Positions 1-11,879 of a DNA stretch of 64,000 bases are shown piece after piece. Source of the DNA: Ottelia alismoides (Eukaryota > Streptophyta > Magnoliopsida > Alismatales > Hydrocharitaceae). Position 1 is the stretch's first letter. The number at the start of each line of letters is the position of its first letter. The translations under genes and the position numbers were made by a program. The DNA lies in the NCBI GenBank assembly GCA_037367405.1, contig JAZKJV010004140.1:186001-250000 (forward strand), read 5' to 3'. The notes under the pieces were generated by a model. That model was given only the letters and a program-made list of their open reading frames with translations. It had not been told where the DNA came from and searched no databases.

Positions 1-190
1 AATTTGCTCGAATTAACAAGGGTAGTAGGAGCCAGTTATCAGTTCCCTCCTTATCTTGAAGATCCATTTACACCTATCAGGTCTTACCTTTAGAGGTGGA
101 TCCTCGAGGATCCATATACAATCCATTTCTCCATGTCATGATCCTTGGAAGCTTCATCATATGAAGTCAAATCATTTTCAGACATAACTG
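1..190 (-). pseudogene. Copia reverse transcriptase, N-terminal start (remnant)
   Basis: Read on the minus strand, two frames give pieces resembling the beginning of a Ty1/copia reverse transcriptase. The first, roughly 133-170, reads DEASKDHDMEKW, like the family's 'EA..D..W..A' opening. The second, roughly 58-105 and in another frame, reads RCKWIFKIRRE, like the 'GCKWIFK.K' motif that follows. A frameshift separates them and stop codons interrupt the surroundings, so this is dead. The catalytic part would lie left of the window. This is the main reason for calling Cop-L a copia element rather than gypsy. Confidence 0.5.
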
Positions 191-717
191 ACACATGGAA
201 TCCATCCTCAAAACCATTTAAATGGGTATGTGTGTTTCATTTTTAATCGTTCTTTTAGTTTCCGATTTCAGGAGCCTCGTTATATGCTCAAGATTAAATG
301 AGTTCCTTCACTTCATTTTCATCTTGATTCTCAAGAAATACATCCTCTAAGAATCACATCCTTAGAGATAAGATCTTTTAAGAATGCCAAGGACATAAAG
401 TAGGTATACAATACCATCTTTATATTCCTAATGAAGTAGCATTCTCTAGTGCTAGATTCCAGCTTACTTTCATGGAATCTTATTAAGGATATACATTGTA
501 GTCTCTATTACATATATACCTAGAAACCATGAGGTAATTATTCTTTGAATTCATCTAACAGGTACATGCTACCTAGGTTAGATCAAATTCATTTCATCTT
601 CCTTCAAACTTTAGCTATAAACCAAGAAGTGTAAAATCTTTGAACATTTCAAAGGTTACTAAGGTGAAGAGAAGAAGTTCCATATCACAAATAATCATCA
701 ATAGATATCACATATAA

Positions 718-942
718 TTAATGTTCATTATGATACAGATGATCCACATACATTAATATGTATGAGATCTTGAATACCTTGGCATCTATTACCATTCCCA
801 GAGAAGGGTGCGTTGGACATTTTCTACTTTGAATACAATATTTACAAGAATGTGAGATTTGAAATTTTAGATACTCTAAAGTTTCATCCCTTACTTGTCT
901 ATTAATCTCATCAACAGACTTATGTCCAAGGATTGATGCCAT
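718..942 (-). pseudogene. Copia GAG-pre-integrase zinc region (remnant)
   Basis: A 74-codon minus-strand reading contains LGHKSVDEI near its start, then CKYC about 25 residues later, followed by a Lys/Pro-containing stretch. That spacing of a Leu-Gly-His and a C-x2-C pair is the pattern of the GAG-pre-integrase domain, the HHCC zinc-binding segment in front of the integrase core in Ty1/copia polyproteins. The expected His-Thr-Asp-Val-Cys-Gly-Pro opening of the integrase core is only faintly visible as VDHL. The flanks have stops in all frames. Its position upstream of the RT start at 1-190 is the correct copia order (integrase before RT), unlike the Athila elements in this window. Confidence 0.5.
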
Positions 943-1095
943 AGCATTGTCAAATGATCTTCCTCCTCATATTGATCTTGTAAGGTTTAGTTTTCAGTAT
1001 TTATAAATATGTCCAAGGATTGATGTCATAGCATTGTCAAATGATCTTCCTCCTCCTATTGATCTTGTAAGGTTTAGTTTTCAGTATTTATAAAT
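922..1095. repeat. Tandem duplication, 87-bp unit
   Basis: Positions 922-1008 and 1009-1095 are two nearly identical 87-bp copies, both starting ATGTCCAAGGATTGATG and ending TTTATAAATAT. By eye they differ at very few bases, so the duplication is younger than the surrounding decay of Cop-L. It overlaps the upstream end of the GAG-pre-integrase remnant. Confidence 0.9.
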
Positions 1096-3559
1096 ATTAA
1101 TGAACTATTCATTAATATTTTGATTTAGTAGAGTCCACTAGATGTTAGATTACTATCTGAAATATATCCATCATAACTCTTTATGATAGGTATATTCCAG
1201 AATACATGTTCATTTCCAACATTTAAAAATAAATAATGAATTAATTCTAACATCTAGGTCATAGAGACATCCTCTAAAACTAAGGGCTCTCCCACTGAAA
1301 AAATAGTCTATCTATCCAATGGAGATTGTTGCAACAATTGCATCAACATCCAAGTGGATTACTTATTAAACCTTAAGATCAATTTTCTGTCTTCTAAAAC
1401 ATATGCAACCAATTGCAAGTGTTATTAGAAAAATGAGATACAATTATTAGACTTTGATCTTATCAAATAAGCAAGTCAATTTCAATGATTATAAGTAGAT
1501 GTATAATATGTTGATGCACGATTTGAGTCCTTCTCTAAGGATCTTAGATAGTCTAGATAGTCATACTATCAATACATCAACTTATTTTAGTATTGGCATT
1601 CATCCAATTCTTTGGATGTCATGTGTGCAGAAACCATAGAAGTACAGTCATACCTTTGACTTTCCTTCTAACTTGGGTCTGACCCATGATTCCACGGTGC
1701 TCTCTTCATCTATAAACAATCATTGCTTAAGATAAAGGATCTCTTATGTTGAAATGATTTCAATATAAGAGTATTTCAACATTTATACATGCTTCATTCA
1801 ATTCATACAATATGAATATTATGAAGCTTCATAAATGACTTGAGTACAGATAGTACAATGATGATACTCATCGTACCTACATCCATCTAAAATCTAGGAG
1901 ACTTTGATTCAGGTAGTTACTGAAACATTTTGAGTACATCATCTCTTATCGAACTACCATAATGCAGTGAACCATGTTATTCATGATTAAATGTCGAGAG
2001 CACATATGTATGCAAAACATCTTCTTGGATTTTGTAAGGATTATTTCACAATTATGATCATCATTGACATGATACTTCCAAAGAACATTCGATGAGAGAT
2101 GAAGACGATAGAGACACACAAACCCTAGGTTGTTGTCCTATTGTCTATTTAATTACCATTCCCCATTATTATGAGGAAACTTACACATTGCAATCCCATA
2201 CATTATGTGTCCAACTGCAAGTACACTATCTTGATCATGAATCCAATTCATGAGAATTTAATGGTTATTATTAAGTATAGTATTCAGTGGGTTTAATGAG
2301 GATTATCCGAAAAAAGATATTTTCATAAATACATATTTTTACTTCGATTCAAGGATTTTTTATATCAAAGTTGTCTTGCTTTGTCAACACTGAAAGTTTA
2401 TTCCCTTAATTACTTTCAATGTAAGGGATATACTTACCATTATATCTCAAGAAAGATCTGGAATCTCCTTTCTTATCTTTGTTACATTCCAGTAATATGA
2501 GAAAATGTAACTTCAATAAAAAGAAGTGGGAACTCATTCCGCCTTGCAAGTCCAACTTGCATTTTACAATTCAGTCTAACACCCAGGCCCTCCAACCCTA
2601 AGGCAATGTTGACATGTTGTTAAATGAACAAAACAGAAATAGCACTCGCTATGCACAATATAATATCACCTAATAATATGAGGAACCAATATTGAGGTCA
2701 CTACTCATATGGACTTACTCTTTCGAGAAGCAAAGAGACTAATCCAGATGTGCTTGTATGCAAGAGATATCACTTCGGATAGACATCTTCCACATATAAT
2801 CCCTGACGACGGAACCATCCACTTTGACAGAAGACCATGGATGGCACTTATGTGATCTTCTATATCATGTTCAAATTCAATTAATTATTATGAATCATAT
2901 TCACATAATTAATTCTTCCAAGAGAATTACAACTCTATTCTTAATAGAGTGTATAATTGGATCTAATTCTTTTAAACTTAATAAATCAATTATTAATTCA
3001 ATTAATCAACCAAGAAACAATTTTTTTATTATTAGTTAAAGGACGATATAATCTCAAAATATGTATTATTTGAATTTTAATAATTATAAAATTACATCAT
3101 GATCGCTTCAAGAATTACCCTTTCCTTACCCGTTATCATGGCCAGTACCGATGGGTATGGGACAAACCACTCACGGAGCAACCTGCTACCCCAACGATCC
3201 CCGACTAGACACCATATCTACCTCAGGTCAGGATAATGTGATTTGATCATATTGTATTTGAGATGATAATCAGTATTTCAACTGAAGTTATACCATATAT
3301 AATATTTATCAAAACCTTTTTGATAATATTATAAGGAAATTTTCTAAACAAATTCCCATTCCTAGTCAAGTAACAATGTTTATTGGGATTGATGTAACCA
3401 ATTGTGATCTAGATAATATCTAATCAATTTTGGTTAAGGTAATGTCATTTAAGGAAATAATCATTTTTAAATATTTCACAAAATATTTATCAACAATTAT
3501 TTTAGGAAATTAATTAATTTCCACTAATCGATTAAATGGCAATCACATGGTTACAAAAA

Positions 3560-4195
3560 ACTTGTTTTAAATGTGTCGGGGCCCTCCTTGCCTCCTCGAC
3601 CGCTTCCCACTCAAGCGAAAAGTGTCTCATGAATAGTGCTACTCACAGGATTCTATCCGAATCTTGCCTACAATCGGGGAGACACAACAAGAAAGACTGT
3701 CCCCTCAGGTTGCTTTTTTCCTATATTGTTGGCCCCCAATCAAGACCACAAAGGAATGCATGCAGACTTTTCCTTCGAAAGTCACCTCTTTCTGGAGAGA
3801 GATGGAACCTAAATAGCACAGAAGCCCCGAAGAGGCTCAGATCGTTGATCATTGCTTTTGAGAAGAAAGTCTTCCCGCGTATATGTGCTTTCCTAGTAGT
3901 ATCTATGAAAAAGAAAGGAACAACACCTATTACCTTCTTTCTTTAAATATATAGGAAATAAAAAAGTGTTGGGAGAGCTCATCTCTCAATCTCTGTAAAG
4001 ACACAGATTCTTTGATTAAAGAATCTGATCTTGACATAGCCTTTGCCTATGGAGAGCCACCATCATATGGAGCGGACACTTCAGTCCTTCACCTCCGTCG
4101 ACCTCGAAAATCCCTCTGGAGAGCCCCTCAAATCAAGAGATCCTATCCCTCTACTTGGAAGAGAATGAACATCTATGTTGGCTATAAAAAATAAT
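3560..4195. other. GC-richer block of foreign composition in Cop-L
   Basis: About 640 bp with clearly higher G+C than the AT-rich sequence on both sides. It contains open plus-strand readings of 136 codons (3536-3946) and 60 codons (4012-4194), neither of which I can assign. The composition and the mixed Ser/Arg/Lys-rich readings remind me of plant mitochondrial intergenic DNA, so a nuclear insertion of organelle DNA is one possibility. A captured exon or another transposon fragment are alternatives. The corresponding distance from the primer site in Cop-R (63390 onward) shows ordinary AT-rich sequence, so the block appears specific to Cop-L. Confidence 0.35.
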
Positions 4196-4811
4196 GTTGT
4201 TTAGAATTGGATAACGAAAATAGAAATGAAAATCAATATGTGTTAAGCTTTTGTGGATTTCTGGGCCTTATCCGATCTTAGCATATCAAGATGATTTGAC
4301 CTTTTTGGGATCAAATGCCTTCCATACAGAGTGACGCTTCTCTGAAATGGGAATGAGAACTCTGGGAAAGTAATTTTTCAACAATGACCCTTACTTATTG
4401 AAAATTGTATATCTCAATCAATTTAAATCCAAACCATGCAAAACAAGTTTTAGAAGTTTTATTAATTTGATTTAAAATAGAATTAAAGTATTTTCATGCA
4501 TAGGCGAATTAAAATCATAATTAACTCTTTAATTACGTCAATATTCGCCATCCCCGAAACAATGGATACATGTTCACTAAAATGATCATAACTTTGAGCA
4601 AACGGAATCCGAATCATGCAAACTCAAGTCTCAGGTTTCCTTATTAATGGGAAACATAAAACAAGATGAAATTACATTTTAGGGTACTTAAATAGGGCGA
4701 ACAAATCGCACAATACGGGGCTGCGTGAACAAAATGCGATAAAAATTCACAAACATTAAAGTGCTCAAGTCGTCCTAGGTTTATGGATCGTATCTGAAAC
4801 CTCGAACATAT

Positions 4812-4824
4812 GGCTTTGATACCA
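4812..4824 (-). other. Primer-binding site, initiator-Met tRNA type (Cop-L)
   Basis: On the minus strand this reads TGGTATCAAAGCC, one base off the TGGTATCAGAGC complement of the plant initiator-Met tRNA 3' end that primes most copia elements. It sits 2 nt from the LTR end (CCTTCA). The equivalent site in Cop-R is 62775-62786, also 2 nt from its LTR, which supports both calls. Confidence 0.75.
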
Positions 4825-5308
4825 TTTGAAGGATATGAAAAATCCTTAATCACATCATGGAAGCATGAGGATCGCATCATATGATATCGAGAGTGACTAG
4901 TCGCACTAGTTTCTCCAGGCAGCAGAGTTTAAAAAAATTTTAAATGATGAAAGCACATGATCCATGAACACTTCTCGGATCATTCATCTAAAACACCATT
5001 AGGTATTAAGGTTACCTATTGAAGTGTAATTGAGATCAAGAATCTAAAGTGAGAGATCTCCTGTCTCAAGTTCGATGCGACGGAGGAGACACTTACGAGT
5101 GTGATGATGAAACATGTGCACCTCGCAATCAATGTTGACAATCCAAGTGGCGAATCTCTTAAGCTCATCTCATGAGATCTGATGTTTTCTTCATGAATGT
5201 GATGCACCGAAGGAGACATAGATCTACGAGCAATCGAAGCGGTGGCACAAAGGCATGGCGATGATGATGGTGATCTCTCTCTAGGGCATCAAGGTGGACG
5301 ACCACAAT

Positions 5309-5324
5309 GAGAGAGAGAGAGAGA
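5309..5324. repeat. (GA)n microsatellite in the copia LTR
   Basis: Sixteen bases of GA repeat, about 60-75 bp downstream of the TATA box in element sense. Cop-R has a (CT)n tract at the equivalent place (about 61858-61878), so the tract was probably in the ancestral LTR leader rather than arising independently. Confidence 0.8.
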
Positions 5325-5383
5325 CTTGGCATGTAGAGAGAGATCATATTACAATAGTCTAAATAAGAGCTAGGGTTGCCTCT

Positions 5384-5395
5384 TCTTATATAATA
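5384..5395 (-). promoter_or_regulatory. Putative TATA box of Cop-L LTR
   Basis: On the minus strand TATTATATAAGA lies in the LTR. Its Cop-R counterpart reads TATTATAAAAGA at 61771-61782, with the flanking CCAAAATATTAT and GCAACCCT also conserved. Conservation of a TATA-like core between two diverged LTR copies suggests the U3/R boundary lies just downstream. Confidence 0.5.
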
Positions 5396-7805
5396 TTTTG
5401 GGATTTCATGGATCTCAATGCATGGATAACACATATCCAATGGTTTAGATTGATTTGTGTTTCTTTCAATGGTCATGATTATGTTGCAAAAACACAACAA
5501 TTAATTCAATTTAAATTAAATATATATTGAATAATAATCAATAAAAGTAATTTCAATTAAATAAATTACCATAGAGATAATAGGAAAAAGTCAAGCCTCC
5601 TTCCATAACGGGGGGAGGGGGGTGACCAATCCAATTTGGACTATGGTGATCGTCTACCCTCTTGATGAGGAAGGTAGCTTTCTCTTCCTTATTTCATGGA
5701 AGCCACTTGCTCCATGATTTTCTCCATAATTTACAAGAACATTTGTTGCAAATTTATTCACACAAATAATTTACAATCAATATGTGAACATTGCAATCAT
5801 GCCATTGGAAAATTGTGAATCACATTCACAACCCAAAATAAAATGTAAATTACTTTCTCAATTAATTATCCAATGTGGATCCAATTCACATCAATATTTA
5901 AATTGAAAATATTATTACTAATAACTCTCTCTTATATACATTATAAAGCACCTTTATAATATATGTGATTAATATGGATAGTATTATCCACATTATTCAT
6001 ATCCATGATAATTAAATAACATTTAATCATCTTGGATCTCTGTTCTCATGTGTCCAAATAATATGAATTGCATCCATATTATTTTAGATCGCATTTAATT
6101 AGCTTAGATAACTCTACGTACATGTCCAAATAATATGAATCAAATTCGTATTATTCATGATAATTAGATCACACTTAGTTGTCCATTTCTTAATGCTCGG
6201 ATACATTATCAACAAAGAAATTATCCTTGAACTCTTTCAAGAATAATGCGCTTTCTCTGCGGATACTTGAAGATAAGGACATGACGATTGTGTGTTCCAA
6301 GTATAGTGACTTGGATATTGAGATCATATCTCAAATCCAGATCTTCTTAACCTCCCAAAAATGCTTGATTAAATCAAGGCCGTAGATCTAATATTTTCAT
6401 TGCATCTGAATCACATTCAGATTACTGTCGAACATTTGGGCTAAGAGTATATCACTTCTCTATGAGAGGAGTCACTAAAATCCAGACATGTTTCATCACT
6501 TCCTCAAAATGGAAGTTTCATGGTTATACAATCGGTTATTGATCACATTACCCTCGGGTATTCCTAATACATACACATCATGCATACTGTAAGACCTAGA
6601 ATAAACCCGAAGTTTTAGATCTCTGTTAGATTGTCTCCTTCAAGGTTTTGTCATTAAGTTTCTCATTTCACAATTGGGAGTTGGTATCGATCATATACTT
6701 TTCAAAAGCATATATCATACCCATGTGTGATTATATACTTTCTAAAAGCATATATCAAACCTACAAATTCAGTCAAGCTTCTAAAATGAGGTGACCGTAC
6801 ACATAATTCGATTCCCAATATCTCATGAGTGAGATCATGTCTTCCGGTTCGGTAAATGAACATGTATGATCCCTTTGAGAGATCGTATTACTAAGCATGT
6901 CGATGTATAGACCTTGATTAGGCCATCAACCTATCGGTTTGCCAAGTGTACATACTCAGACATATAGTAACACATTTGTCTTCAGTCAGGAAGCATGCCT
7001 ATATCATGACAGCATATGATATAGGTCTTTGGTTATGTAGACCTCATTAAGTCAACTCTCTGACCTAACTTATCTAACACCTTCGAATCTCTATTCCTAT
7101 GCAAAGGACCTGCATCAAGAGGTCGGTTAGATATTGGCCCATTAGAGAAAGCATTGTCATCTCCTACTCAGGCTGGAGATCATATCTTAATAATCATTTG
7201 ACGGTGCTTGATGAGTCCTCAATCTAACTCTTTAGATATTCATCCAAGAACCAGCCTCTACAATTCAACAATTGAATAAACAGATGTATGATCATCAAGA
7301 TGGCCATAGTACATAACCCTAGTTGTACTAAGGGACCTATTATGCAAACTATTATTCTTCATTTTAGATCAAGGAATTATATTTTAAATAACATTTATTG
7401 CATAATCGCTCACTGTGGGCTTGTATGTCCGACTTACCCTTCCTTATGACCGCTGGAGCCTATTAGACTATACCTCAGGAAAAATCCAATTCGAATATGT
7501 ATGTTGAACTAGAAATGAAGTAGACTAGATTCCAAAGGCCTGATACAGAACCCAATATCGAGCCAGGAACTTCTGATTCAAAGGTGATTGTGGCACAATA
7601 ACGATAGTTGGTCCTTGGAGACATAATTTAACCACAATCATAGAATCACCCTCATTTGGAGAAGACATTGTCGATCAGTTAATCTACCGTCTCATTCATG
7701 AAAACACTATCTATGCATCATCCTACACTCTTGGAGACTTGGAGGTTGGAGACTTAGAGGTCTATGTAGACTTGTCAGTCCCATCCCTTTTAGGACAATC
7801 TTGGA

Positions 7806-9020
7806 GTGAGGAAGATGGCCAAACACAATGTTTGCCTAAATACAATATATATTTGGCGATCCGACCCACGAATACATTCAGTTGGTGATAAAGTTACACA
7901 TGATCCATCCACAACACAACCATATTCAGTAGTAACAGAGCCAGATTTCTGGGATAATATTGATATGCCCAATCTCAAACCATTACCTCAAACTCTCAAA
8001 TGTGACTTCCATGTGGAACCTAAGGGAAAGTTTTCGATCATTATCAGCTCACATCTGACTAAAGAGCATGAAATTTTTCCTGCTGAGAGTATTAGAGAAA
8101 AATCGCAAGGAAATAGGTTGGAGATTGTCAGGTCTCCAAGGGATTAACCCAGCTCTTTTCTCACACCATATATACCTTGAGGACAATTCTAAACCCTCCT
8201 GTGAATTCTAGCGTACGTTCGAATCCAAATTTACGAGAAGTAGTTAAAATTGATATAGAAAATGGTGTTGAGAAGGGTTCATTTATCCCATTTCAGACTC
8301 CAAGTGGGTGTCAACTTTACACGTAGTCCTAAAGAAGTCGGAGCTCCAAATTGTCACCAACGAGAAGGGAGAGTGGATCATAACACGAGTATCCACATCG
8401 TGGAGTGTTTGTGTGGATTACAAATACCTGAATGCCACAACGAAAAAGGATCACTTCCCACTACCCATTTATTGATCAAATTTTGGAGAGATTGGCGGGA
8501 AGAGAATACTTTTGCTTTCTTGACAGGTACTCAGACTACAATCAAGTAGCTTTAGCCCCTGAGGACTAGGAAAACACAACATTCACTTGTCCCTTCAGTA
8601 CTTACGCTTCTAAGTGCATGCCTTTCATGCTTTGCAACGCTCCCGACACTTTTCAATGGTGCATGATTACAGTATTAGCTGAAATGGTTGGAGTTTTTTT
8701 GGAAGTATTTATGGTTGACTTCTTGGTCCATGTTGATTCATTCAATGATTGTCTCATGTACCTATACTGAGTCCTCAAGAAATATAGGGAGATTAATCTG
8801 GTGCTCTCCTAGGAGAAAAACCATTTCATGGTAAAGGAGGGCATCATGTTGGGGCACATCATCTCCAAGAAGGGAAAGATGGTTGACCTATCCTAGGTGG
8901 ATGTGATCAAGAAGCTCGAACCACCAACCAATGTCAAGCAAGTGAGATCCATTCTAGGGCATGCCGAATTTTATCGAAGATTAATTAAGTATTTTTCAAA
9001 AATTGTCTGACCACTGATCG
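7806..9020 (+). pseudogene. Ath-D reverse transcriptase region (dead)
   Basis: Plus-strand remnant of an Athila-type Ty3/gypsy pol. The first reading (7806-8144) carries LKPLPQTLKCDF and FSIIISSHLT, the conserved linker just before RT in Athila elements. After frameshifts, 8270-8350 gives FIYPISDSKWVSTLHVV and 8440-8470 gives KKDHFPLP, both core RT motifs. At about 8700-8760 the catalytic box reads EVFMVDF where Ath-A has EVFMDDF, so one of the two catalytic aspartates is Val. Many stops and shifts occur. The orientation is opposite to Ath-A, B and C. The upstream gag and protease are missing because the Cop-L LTR abuts at about 7797, which suggests Cop-L inserted into Ath-D. Confidence 0.85.
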
Positions 9021-9029
9021 AGCTCTTAG

Positions 9030-9450
9030 GGAAAGACATCGAGTTCATTGTAGATCATAAGTGTCTTGAGTCCTTCGAGTTACTCAAAAGAAAGGTCATG
9101 GAATCTCCTATCCTACAAGCCTCTGACTAGTCTCTCCCCTTCGAGATCATGGTTGACGCCTCTAGTTTTGTAGTAGGAACTATGTTATTCACTATGCAAG
9201 CAAAGTTTTGGATCCAACTCAGAAAAATTATACTGTGACAGAAAAGGTAGAGAAATTCAGATCTCTACTTTTAGGAGCTAAGCTGATAGTGTGCACATAT
9301 CATTCAACCATACAATACTTAATGGCAAAGAAAGATGCAAAGGTGCGTCTTCTCAGATGGATATTTCTACTTCAGGAATTTGATTTGGAGATTAGGGATA
9401 AACTTGGAGCAAAGAACATGGTGGCTGAGCATCTATCATGGATCGAATAA
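9030..9450 (+). pseudogene. Ath-D RNase H region (dead)
   Basis: Continues from RT. Around 9040-9200 the decayed readings match the SFE-LLK and LPFEI-DAS region that opens the RNase H domain in Ath-A. The uninterrupted 9208-9450 reading has YTVTEKVEKF, then [19 protein letters not shown] and a MVAEHLSWIE tail, collinear with Ath-A residues at 48,990-49,400. The usual VTEKE(M/L)LAVVFA helix is altered to VTEKVEKFRSLL, so one conserved acidic residue is lost. It terminates at a TAA after the tail, where the integrase linker should continue. Confidence 0.85.
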
Positions 9451-9469
9451 GATAAAATCCTTGATTTAG

Positions 9470-10187
9470 AGTCGATCTGTGAATCCATCCCAGACGAGTC
9501 ATTTTCATTATTGAATCCCTCCCATGGTATGCCGACATGGTTAACTATCTTGTCTCTAGGAAATTTCCCCAAGATTGGCCCAAGAGCAGAATTGACCGAC
9601 TAAAGTTGGAATCCAGACACTGCCATTGAGAGGACCCATTCCTTTTCTTTGAAGGACCGAATTGTATATAGATAAGATGTATTCCTCATGAGGAATGCTA
9701 AAGTGTCCTCGCTCTGTGCCACGCCTAGGAGGAAGTAGGACACCACTCCGAAGAGGACTGTTGAGAAGATATTATAATATGGATTTTACTAGTCGACCTT
9801 GTGCAAGGATGCCTATAATTTTGTCAGGCCATGCCTGATTTGTCAGAGAATGGGAGGGACCACTGGCCCCAAAGATGTCATGCCTACACAACTAGTGATC
9901 ATTTGCAATTTATTCGATGCATGGGGTATTTATTTTATGGGACCATTCCCTAAAATCCATGGATTTGAATATATTCTTCTTGCGATAAACTATTTATCAA
10001 AGTAGGAGGAGGTTATCCCTACTCGATCCACATATAGAAGAATCGTCTGTAAATTTTTAAAGATCATATTATTTCAAGGTTCAAAAACCCCTAAGATTCT
10101 AATATCTAATGGGGGTAGCCACTTTATGAACCAGTAGGTGAAGAAGTTGAACAAGGACTATGACATCGAGCACCATGTCACAATGCG
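9470..10187 (+). pseudogene. Ath-D integrase (truncated, catalytic residues lost)
   Basis: The HHCC zinc region is recognisable near 9720-9860 (reading CLICQRMGG). The core opening at 9920-9960 reads DAWGIYFMGPFP: the first catalytic Asp (GIDF in Ath-A) is Tyr. The second box, around 10110, reads ISNGGSHF, with Asp replaced by Asn. Homology stops near 10187, inside the segment leading to HPQTNG, so the catalytic Glu and the whole C-terminal domain are absent. The sequence then changes abruptly into an LTR-like GC-rich stretch of opposite orientation. This integrase could not work. Confidence 0.85.
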
Positions 10188-10190
10188 GTT

Positions 10191-11851
10191 GACGGAGTGG
10201 AATCGTCTAGGAAGGAGCTCCAACGAAGGAACTCCTAGGTGATCGCCTCGACATGCGACATCGTGGAGGATTTCTCACCTGGTAGAGAAGCTTCTCGTCG
10301 ATGAAGACGATCATGTCGCTCCGTCTCCTTTGACCTCACTGCAACGACAGTAGAGGAGAACGATGTCACCACTCTAATCGATCTGAGCTCATAGGAAGAA
10401 TGGTTGGAGAGAAATGGAGGATTGACTGAAATGGAAGAGCTTGAGTACTGTATATAGGAGATGAAAGGAGAGGCCCAATAGAGTATCTGCCAACAACCTA
10501 AGGACCAGGCTGTTGGGCGGCGAGAAAAGGAGGAAGGGGAAGGAAGAAGGACGGCGGAGAGAAAGAGATTAGTGGAAGACGAAGGAGAGATAATAGAAAA
10601 GTAAATATTAAATAAATAAATATTATAAATATGTAATAAATTATTTATTTATGAATTATAAATAAATAGGTAAATAATATTACTTAATTAGTGAAGTATA
10701 TATAATTGATATAGGTATATTATACTTATATAATTAACCTAATTAATTATAGGTTACTTTAAATTTTAATAATTTTATTTTTATTTTATATTAATAATAT
10801 AACACTAATAAAATATTAATAAAGTCAAAAATACAAGAAATAACAAAAATTAAATAGAATAAAATTAAGATTCATTGTACAATTATACCAATAAGGTCCT
10901 AAAACATACTTTTCGCATATTAACTTTGATTTTAGTGAAATCACTTTTATTTGATAGAAAATTCTATAAAATGAACTTTAAAAATGAGTATAGACAATTC
11001 AAAGTTCATATGGCCGAGATATGAGGTTGGGAAGTTTGGATTTATAGCTTTTGGTTGGTATTTATTAGTAATTAATTTTAAGTTATATTTTATATTTTTG
11101 CAATTATTTTTATAAAAAATTTAGAAAAAGAATTAAGTTGATCGGAGTAAGTATGAATTTTATGAAAAACCAAGAAGATTTATATACACATTACATACAT
11201 ACGGAGGGTTCCAAATGTCAAAACTCACATGATTTATTCTACAAATTTTTGATATTTTTAATAAATGTTATTAACTATAAACAAAGTTTAAAAGTAAATT
11301 TGGTCCATTTGGAGTTTTTTATAAATAGTTATGAATCTTGTAAGTCACCTTTTACAGCTTTTTCAATTCAGTGTAATTATTTATTTTTATTCTAAATATT
11401 TTTTCTGTTATTTTTAGAAATTAATATATTATTATAAACAACTTTCATGAAGGAAATATTCTAATTTGGAATGATTTGAATGACAAATAAAATAGGTACA
11501 CATATGTATAATGTGAAAAATATGTTGATGTGCATTGATGGTCTTTATTTTCTGATATTTTTATATGTTATAATCCTTATCCCCCCTACTTATTTATTTA
11601 GTCAACCATATCAATATTGACATTATCTCTAGGTTAGGATTAGTCTGTATATATTTACATATACATCCTTCTTTCTTTTATGTTTCTTTTTCTCTTCATT
11701 ATTTTATTTTGGATAAAATAAGTGTTAAATATGTAATATTATGAAATGAGCCTAGAATGTTAATTAGTGAGAATTAATGAATATTTACATGTATTTTACA
11801 AGGATTTTAGATAAAATGAAAGAATAGAGAAGATGAAGCATGGATTCATCA
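10191..11851 (-). mobile_element. Partial Athila-like LTR, minus orientation
   Basis: From 10191 a GC-rich part (to about 10600) passes into an AT-rich tail ending GCATGGATTCATCA at 11851. The closest relative in the window is the Ath-C 5' LTR: both share GATTTTAGTGAAATCAC (10930 and 24255 areas), the Tyr-rich AT tail, CCCCTACTTATTTATTT, and the terminal ATGGATTCATCA. A minus-strand TATA-like CCTATATACAG lies near 10449-10459. The start of the LTR is missing: the fragment is fused directly to Ath-D integrase at about 10190. No polypurine tract follows 11851, so this is more likely the outer end of a 5' LTR than of a 3' LTR. Confidence 0.65.
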
Positions 11852-11879
11852 TTATCCCAAGAGGGATGGTAGGAAATGT

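Larger units (their letters stand above)
1..4811 (-). mobile_element. Interior of decayed Ty1/copia element Cop-L
   Basis: This stretch lies between the left window edge and an initiator-Met-type primer site at 4812-4824, so it is the 5' part of the interior of a minus-strand LTR retrotransposon. Assignment to Ty1/copia rests on two decayed protein readings: the start of a copia reverse transcriptase at the window edge and a GAG-pre-integrase zinc region at 718-942. Between 1100 and 3560, and from 4195 to 4811, the sequence is about 70% A+T with no reading frame I can defend; gag and protease should lie there but I cannot recognise them. The part next to the primer site resembles the matching part of Cop-R (around 63120-63170), which supports common descent. 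The element runs out of the window on the left, so its 3' LTR is not visible. Confidence 0.6.
4827..7797 (-). mobile_element. 5' LTR of Cop-L
   Basis: About 3 kb, proposed to start TGTCC at 7797 and end CCTTCA at 4827 on the minus strand. The inner end is fixed by the primer site; the outer end is inferred from a TG start where Ath-D pol sequence begins and is less certain. Nearly the whole length aligns, inverted, with the pieces of the Cop-R LTR: 7318-6770 with 41423-42013, 6720-5000 with 60586-62091, and 5110-4827 with 62500-62772. It carries no insertion at the three points where Cop-R is interrupted, so it serves as a paralogous empty site. Short open readings inside (5016-5500, for example) are not genes: they cross the promoter and the Cop-R counterpart does not keep the same protein. 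Confidence 0.75.

Noticed and set aside
5016..5500. Open readings in the Cop-L LTR, with a similar one in Cop-R at 61660-61992
   Set aside because: Both cross the conserved TATA box and a (GA/CT)n tract. The similarity is that of the LTR DNA itself, and frames shift between the copies.
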